Part shown: positions 12,766 to 16,346 of the stretch, one piece after another
Position numbering within the stretch: position 1 is the stretch's first letter
How the letters are laid out: each line of letters opens with the position of its first letter
NCBI GenBank assembly: GCA_002499325.1
Contig: DALC01000083.1
Coordinates: forward strand, 1-16,346
DNA from: Euryarchaeota archaeon UBA538
GTDB lineage: Archaea > Thermoplasmatota > Poseidoniia > Poseidoniales > Thalassarchaeaceae
Direction: 5' to 3'
DNA length: 16,346 nt
Position numbers and translations under genes: made by a program
Notes under the pieces: model-generated
What the model was told of the DNA's origin: nothing
The model's database searches: none
What the model saw: the letters and a program-made list of their open reading frames with translations, nothing else

Positions 12766-15711
12766 TTAGACGAGTTCAATGTCGTCATCGTCGTAGACAT
12801 CTTCCTCATCTTCTTCTTCCTCTTCCAGAGAAACAACCGGCGCGGGTATGTCATCAACTTCCTCTGAGTCATCTTCTGAGTCATCGGAAATAGCGTTCAA
12901 ATAAGCCATGTGAGATTTCCATCTTCGACGATTCAATGCTGATTGGGTGCCGGCAATAAGAAGCATAATGCCGATGATACCAACTACATATGTTGAAAGT
13001 CTTGGATGAGTGAACTCATTCACTAGACGTTCTATCAGGGAGTCGATGCCAACGGTCATTACAACCGTTGCCCTAGCAGTAGAATCATCAGGCCAGCTTT
13101 GGTCGGTATCGAAGGGCGTTGCACTAACCATTATCCTAGAGGAGTCGCCATTGTTGGAAGACACCGGGACAGTGACCTCTAGGACGAAGGTTACCTCATC
13201 AAAGGCCTCCAGGACAACTAGAACTGATCCGGAAGGACCGTCGATCTCTACACTCCATGAAGAGGAGTCAGATTCGGCCTCGAGAAGAATCGTAAGCGGA
13301 CTATTTCCAAGATTCTTCACTTTCATCTGAATTTCTACTGTGTCTCCTGGAGATAATAGCCTATTTGGAGAAACCTGTACGATTTCTAGTGTTGGCTCAT
13401 CAGAGTCTATTTCGAACACCATCGGGAGATCAAAATATCTTGGGTCTTCGTCAGGGGTGTCTTCTACAACCCTTAGATATACGGTATGATTCCCGAACTC
13501 GACCTGGCTAGTGAGGGTGATGGTCACAAAAACTTCGGTATCATCACCGGGTGCTAGAGAGACTCTTGGAACAGCATTCCCAGAGTCATCCTCTATTCTG
13601 AACTGCCATTGCCCATATGCCGCATTCCTGTCTTTGTTCTCTTCTAATGAGGCTGGATTCTGGATCCTCCACCATGTAGCGGACTCCCCCGATGTCATTG
13701 TATTTGTGATTTTAGCCCTCAGGGAGACTTCAGCATTTCCGGAGCCAGGGGAACAGAGAGATACTGTAATGTGCCCAAGTGGGGAGCCATCGCAGTCATA
13801 GGAAACCTCCGCCCTGATTCCGAATGTCCTCTGAATTGTGAATTCGATTGTAGAGGACAGGTTACTCTGGCCGGTGCTGACTACTTCTAATTCGACAGTA
13901 CCTATATCTGGGTCCAGTCTATCGGAGGAAGGTTTGATGAGGATTCTGAGGGTTTGTGTCTCATGTCTGTCGAGGAGAGCGGTGTGAAAAGTCCCATCAC
14001 CATCGTCCTCTAGAATTCTCTCGCCCGTGTCATTGTCATAAACCTGAATTATGGCTTTAGCCCTTTGAAGAACGTCAATCTTGAACTCATCTGCATCAAA
14101 ACCAGTATTGAAAATCTCCATCAAGAAGGGAGTAAATTGGTCATAGTCAACATAGCTGTTTGCAGAAGCATCGAAGTCGTCTGGCCTTGAAGAATTAGCT
14201 ACAGCAACCTCATGATCTTCGGACCATATCGAAACTTGTGGAGGTTGGAAAACATCCATCTTCTTCAGGTCCAGTTGTAATGTGTCTTGATGAACTACCT
14301 GCAACACACCATCTACCTCTGCCTCAGCTACAGCCCTGATATCAATCGAGCCTGGAGCACCAGTGAGATCTTCAGGGGCGGTCAAGGTAAGGATTGGATT
14401 GAGGATGTCACCTCCAGAGTTTAACGTGTATCCTCCAGGAGAGTCGAACTCTATTAGCCACGAACTAGGGAAATTTGTCAATACTTCTAGCTCTACATCC
14501 ATTGATTTGGTCGAGTCCCCCCTGTGTACCATCTGGAGGGAGATAGGGGTTGTCTGCTCGGGGGCTATGTATTCGGTTGACCTATCTTGCCGGTGATTTA
14601 GTGCAACCCCCCACTGCTCCATATTTACAGGCTCATGCTCTACTATCACGCTGTTTCCCTGAATATCAGATACTTCGAGCTCGACTGAGTATTCGCCTGA
14701 AGGAATCCCACTAGGGTATGACCATAGATACTCTCCGAAAATACCTTGGCTTGTGTCCTCAATATCCTCATCATCCTCGTCAATAACATGATCAATTCTG
14801 TATATGCCATTGGGGTCCCTCATCAACAATCTTACCGAGTCGACATCATATCTCCCGAAGCTACTTTTAACATCGAATGAGAATTGCATTACCCTCTCCG
14901 AGAGGACATCATTAGGATACCAATCCAACTCGGCCCCTTCTGCTAGCTCCGCTCCCTCTCTTTGTAGCAGAACCAAGCTGTTAGCGATCGCATTGGCTTC
15001 AATTTCCAGAGTACTGAATCTTTCATCACCATCAATTTCGTTCCATGCGACTTCTGCTTCACAGCTCGATGAACCTCCCCATGGACTTCCACCTCCACTA
15101 TCGCATCCTGACATGTCAGCATCGATTATTAGTTCCAAGCGTTCATCCTTGTCTATTGTGAAAGTCTCATCACTACCAATATCGATTTCAAATGTCTCAT
15201 GATCGAAGCTACAACTTTGAGTCAGTCCGGGATTGCATGCTTCTGAAGACCAAGATGCCGATCCAACCTGAGATCCAGATGCTTTTAGTGTGAGAGTCCA
15301 GTCAACACTAGCGGTATCGGGACCTGTAGATCTCAGAAATATCCCGATTGGCAGATAATACGAGCCAGAGCCCGAGCCGTGATTGGGCCTACCTGCTATC
15401 TCGAGACTGGAGAGCATCGGACTGGTCCTGAATTCGATGCTACTACTTAATGCGCTCATGGACTCCTGTCCCCCGGACTCGGGAACTTGTGTGGTGATGT
15501 ATCCATCTCCCCCTGCAGATGAATTCTGAGATGCGATATACATCGTATAGAGGTTCATCTGAACATCGCTATTAGAATTGAAATTTGTGGTTTCGTTTAG
15601 CTCACTATTGGAAACTGTAGAGGCTCCATATGGAATGAGAAGGACCAAGCAAAGAACCAGTGCCATAGCTCTGCTCTTACGAACGTAGTTCGCTGTACTT
15701 CTCCCTTGCAC
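12766..15711 (-). CDS. Secreted, C-terminally anchored beta-sandwich surface protein with highly acidic cytoplasmic tail
   Basis: 981 aa from GTG 15711 (TTG 15729 and ATG 15666 are alternatives). The N-terminus is a signal peptide: basic GRSTANYVRKSR, then MALVLCLVLLIPYGA. The rest is extracellular beta-rich sequence. A first domain (about 90-235) holds cysteines in the patterns EACNPGLTQSC and SGCDSGGGSPWGG. Several NEW3/CARDB-like modules follow, the clearest at 770-887 with SPGDTVEIQMKVKNLGNSPL, a pattern typical of cell-surface adhesion or stalk domains. A single membrane helix (905-926) ends at NRRR, giving an N-out/C-in anchor. The cytoplasmic tail (927-981) is very acidic, with a run LEEEEEDEEDVYDDDD. 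No catalytic motif is seen. It is 78 nt upstream of the giant protein on the same strand, has the same one-anchor topology, and is probably its operon partner. A TATA-like TTTAAC lies about 27 nt before the GTG, suggesting a leaderless transcript. Confidence 0.88.
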   Translation of the reverse strand: MQGRSTANYVRKSRAMALVLCLVLLIPYGASTVSNSELNETTNFNSNSDVQMNLYTMYIASQNSSAGGDGYITTQVPESGGQESMSALSSSIEFRTSPMLSSLEIAGRPNHGSGSGSYYLPIGIFLRSTGPDTASVDWTLTLKASGSQVGSASWSSEACNPGLTQSCSFDHETFEIDIGSDETFTIDKDERLELIIDADMSGCDSGGGSPWGGSSSCEAEVAWNEIDGDERFSTLEIEANAIANSLVLLQREGAELAEGAELDWYPNDVLSERVMQFSFDVKSSFGRYDVDSVRLLMRDPNGIYRIDHVIDEDDEDIEDTSQGIFGEYLWSYPSGIPSGEYSVELEVSDIQGNSVIVEHEPVNMEQWGVALNHRQDRSTEYIAPEQTTPISLQMVHRGDSTKSMDVELEVLTNFPSSWLIEFDSPGGYTLNSGGDILNPILTLTAPEDLTGAPGSIDIRAVAEAEVDGVLQVVHQDTLQLDLKKMDVFQPPQVSIWSEDHEVAVANSSRPDDFDASANSYVDYDQFTPFLMEIFNTGFDADEFKIDVLQRAKAIIQVYDNDTGERILEDDGDGTFHTALLDRHETQTLRILIKPSSDRLDPDIGTVELEVVSTGQSNLSSTIEFTIQRTFGIRAEVSYDCDGSPLGHITVSLCSPGSGNAEVSLRAKITNTMTSGESATWWRIQNPASLEENKDRNAAYGQWQFRIEDDSGNAVPRVSLAPGDDTEVFVTITLTSQVEFGNHTVYLRVVEDTPDEDPRYFDLPMVFEIDSDEPTLEIVQVSPNRLLSPGDTVEIQMKVKNLGNSPLTILLEAESDSSSWSVEIDGPSGSVLVVLEAFDEVTFVLEVTVPVSSNNGDSSRIMVSATPFDTDQSWPDDSTARATVVMTVGIDSLIERLVNEFTHPRLSTYVVGIIGIMLLIAGTQSALNRRRWKSHMAYLNAISDDSEDDSEEVDDIPAPVVSLEEEEEDEEDVYDDDDIELV

Positions 15712-15734
15712 GATTAAGCGCCCACACAAGTGGC

Positions 15735-15740
15735 GTTAAA
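15735..15740 (-). promoter_or_regulatory. TATA-like box of the surface-protein operon
   Basis: TTTAAC on the minus strand (15740 to 15735) is centred about 27 nt upstream of the GTG at 15711, the distance expected of an archaeal TATA box when the transcript begins at or near the start codon. No Shine-Dalgarno sequence precedes that GTG, consistent with leaderless translation. A start at TTG 15729 would leave only 5-11 nt after this box. A second AT-rich element (ATAATT, 15777 to 15772) is an alternative. Confidence 0.4.
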
Positions 15741-15852
15741 GCGTTCGTGCGCCTTGGGCTGCTGATACGTCAATTATGGGGGTCGGCAATATGACTCATT
15801 TCGAGGCCTAGAAGCGCTCGATTCAAGGAGTATGACCTCTTCCTATTAACCT

Positions 15853-15938
15853 GCAGAGGTACCCGAGCTGGTCAAAGGGGCCGGACTTAAGCTCCGGTGC
15901 ATAGTGCTTCGCAGGTTCAAATCCTGCCCTCTGCACCA
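15853..15938 (+). tRNA. tRNA-Leu (anticodon UAA)
   Basis: The acceptor stem GCAGAGG (15853-15859) pairs perfectly with CCTCTGC (15928-15934), followed by A73 at 15935 and an encoded CCA at 15936-15938. The anticodon stem CCGGA/TCCGG encloses the loop CTTAAGC, giving the anticodon TAA at 15888-15890, which decodes UUA (and UUG by wobble). The T arm is GCAGG-TTCAAAT-CCTGC. The D arm contains the invariant GG (AGCTGGTCAAA). The long variable region (TGCATAGTGCTTC) is the class II type expected of leucine tRNA. There is no intron. No convincing TATA box is seen 25-30 nt upstream. The 3' end directly abuts the stop codon of the convergent folB-like gene. Confidence 0.97.
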
Positions 15939-16343
15939 CTATCTCTTCCTAGTCATCTCACAGCCGAATTTTGCATCTCCTTCGAGAACATCCATCTTAG
16001 TGATTTTTACTGATGCCTCAGAAACTTGGAGTGGGATCATTAGCCTGTCCAGTATTATTGAGCCTAAGGACTCAAGCAGTGAGAGTCTGCTTCCATTAAT
16101 TGAATCCTCTACTGATTCCAATAAATATTCATAATTAACTACCTCTGTAATCTTGTCTGATTTTGGGGGATCTGATCCGGGTATCGATACCTCGATATCA
16201 AAACGTAACTTTTGGGGTTGGCCTATCTCATGGTTGTGAATTCCGATATCTACTTCCCTGAATAGTTCCCTCAGAAAGATCACTGTCCTTCCGGGCCCCT
16301 TCTCAACAGTAAAATGACGGGGTCCATCTGAATAGTGGTCCAT
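15939..16343 (-). CDS. folB: Dihydroneopterin aldolase (FolB family), 5' end at or beyond window edge
   Basis: 134 aa are visible. FolB catalyses cleavage of 7,8-dihydroneopterin to 6-hydroxymethyl-7,8-dihydropterin and glycolaldehyde in folate/pterin synthesis, in the cytoplasm, as an octameric barrel. The family core starts at VIFLRELFREVDIGIHNHE (21-39). By eye against E. coli FolB, E39 corresponds to the catalytic Glu21, Y71 (VNYEYL) to Tyr53, E91 (LLESLG) to Glu73, and K116 (ITKMDVL) to catalytic Lys98; all are present. The 20 residues before the core are extra, and the frame is open to the window edge, so the ATG at 16343 may not be the true start. The TAG stop at 15941-15939 touches the tRNA-Leu CCA. 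An epimerase in the same fold family is the main alternative. Most archaea use the unrelated MptD for this step, so the presence of FolB is notable. Confidence 0.87.
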   Translation of the reverse strand: MDHYSDGPRHFTVEKGPGRTVIFLRELFREVDIGIHNHEIGQPQKLRFDIEVSIPGSDPPKSDKITEVVNYEYLLESVEDSINGSRLSLLESLGSIILDRLMIPLQVSEASVKITKMDVLEGDAKFGCEMTRKR

Positions 16344-16346
16344 CTT

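Overview
The window looks like a piece of chromosome from an archaeon, most likely an uncultured marine Thermoplasmatota such as Marine Group II (Poseidoniales). This is inferred from several features: an XPD/Rad3-type helicase with Fe-S cysteines, TATA-like boxes about 27 nt upstream of an apparently leaderless start, a tRNA-Leu with encoded CCA, AGA/AGG-rich arginine usage at moderate GC, and very large sequon-rich cell-surface proteins with thrombospondin type 3 and Ig-like repeats. No database search was possible, so the taxonomic call is an inference.

Left part (1-3730). A 5'-complete but edge-truncated HD-domain phosphohydrolase (minus strand) is divergent from a small regulator that carries two ribbon-helix-helix units in one chain. 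The 142-bp space between them holds an 18-bp near-perfect palindrome, a 10-bp perfect palindrome and an 11-bp direct repeat, all good operator or promoter candidates. The regulator is followed by a 40-codon ORF with a Shine-Dalgarno-like sequence, by an XPD-family helicase, and by an unrecognised 157-aa protein. All four lie on the plus strand and are closely spaced.

Central part (3727-15711). Two large genes on the minus strand fill 12 kb and probably form one transcription unit. The promoter-proximal gene encodes a roughly 980-aa secreted protein with beta-sandwich domains, one C-terminal membrane segment and an extremely acidic cytoplasmic tail. Seventy-eight bases downstream, with its own Shine-Dalgarno sequence, lies a roughly 2986-aa protein. 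It has a signal peptide, about 16 thrombospondin type 3 calcium-binding repeats, a transglutaminase-like domain, about 1,800 residues of Ig-like domains, a membrane anchor and a cytoplasmic DUF4129-like domain. The pre-domain, transglutaminase and DUF4129 order is that of TgpA-type proteins, but the multi-spanning N-terminus is replaced by calcium repeats and a huge extracellular stalk is inserted. The catalytic Cys is kept, while the expected His reads Thr and the Asp reads Glu.

Right part (15712-16346). A tRNA-Leu(UAA) on the plus strand ends with its CCA directly against the stop codon of a convergent folB-like gene (dihydroneopterin aldolase), whose 5' end is at the window edge.

There are no insertion sequences, CRISPR arrays or rRNA genes, and no gene-free stretch over 300 bases. 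The most interesting object is the surface-protein pair, especially the giant TgpA-like protein with an altered active site.
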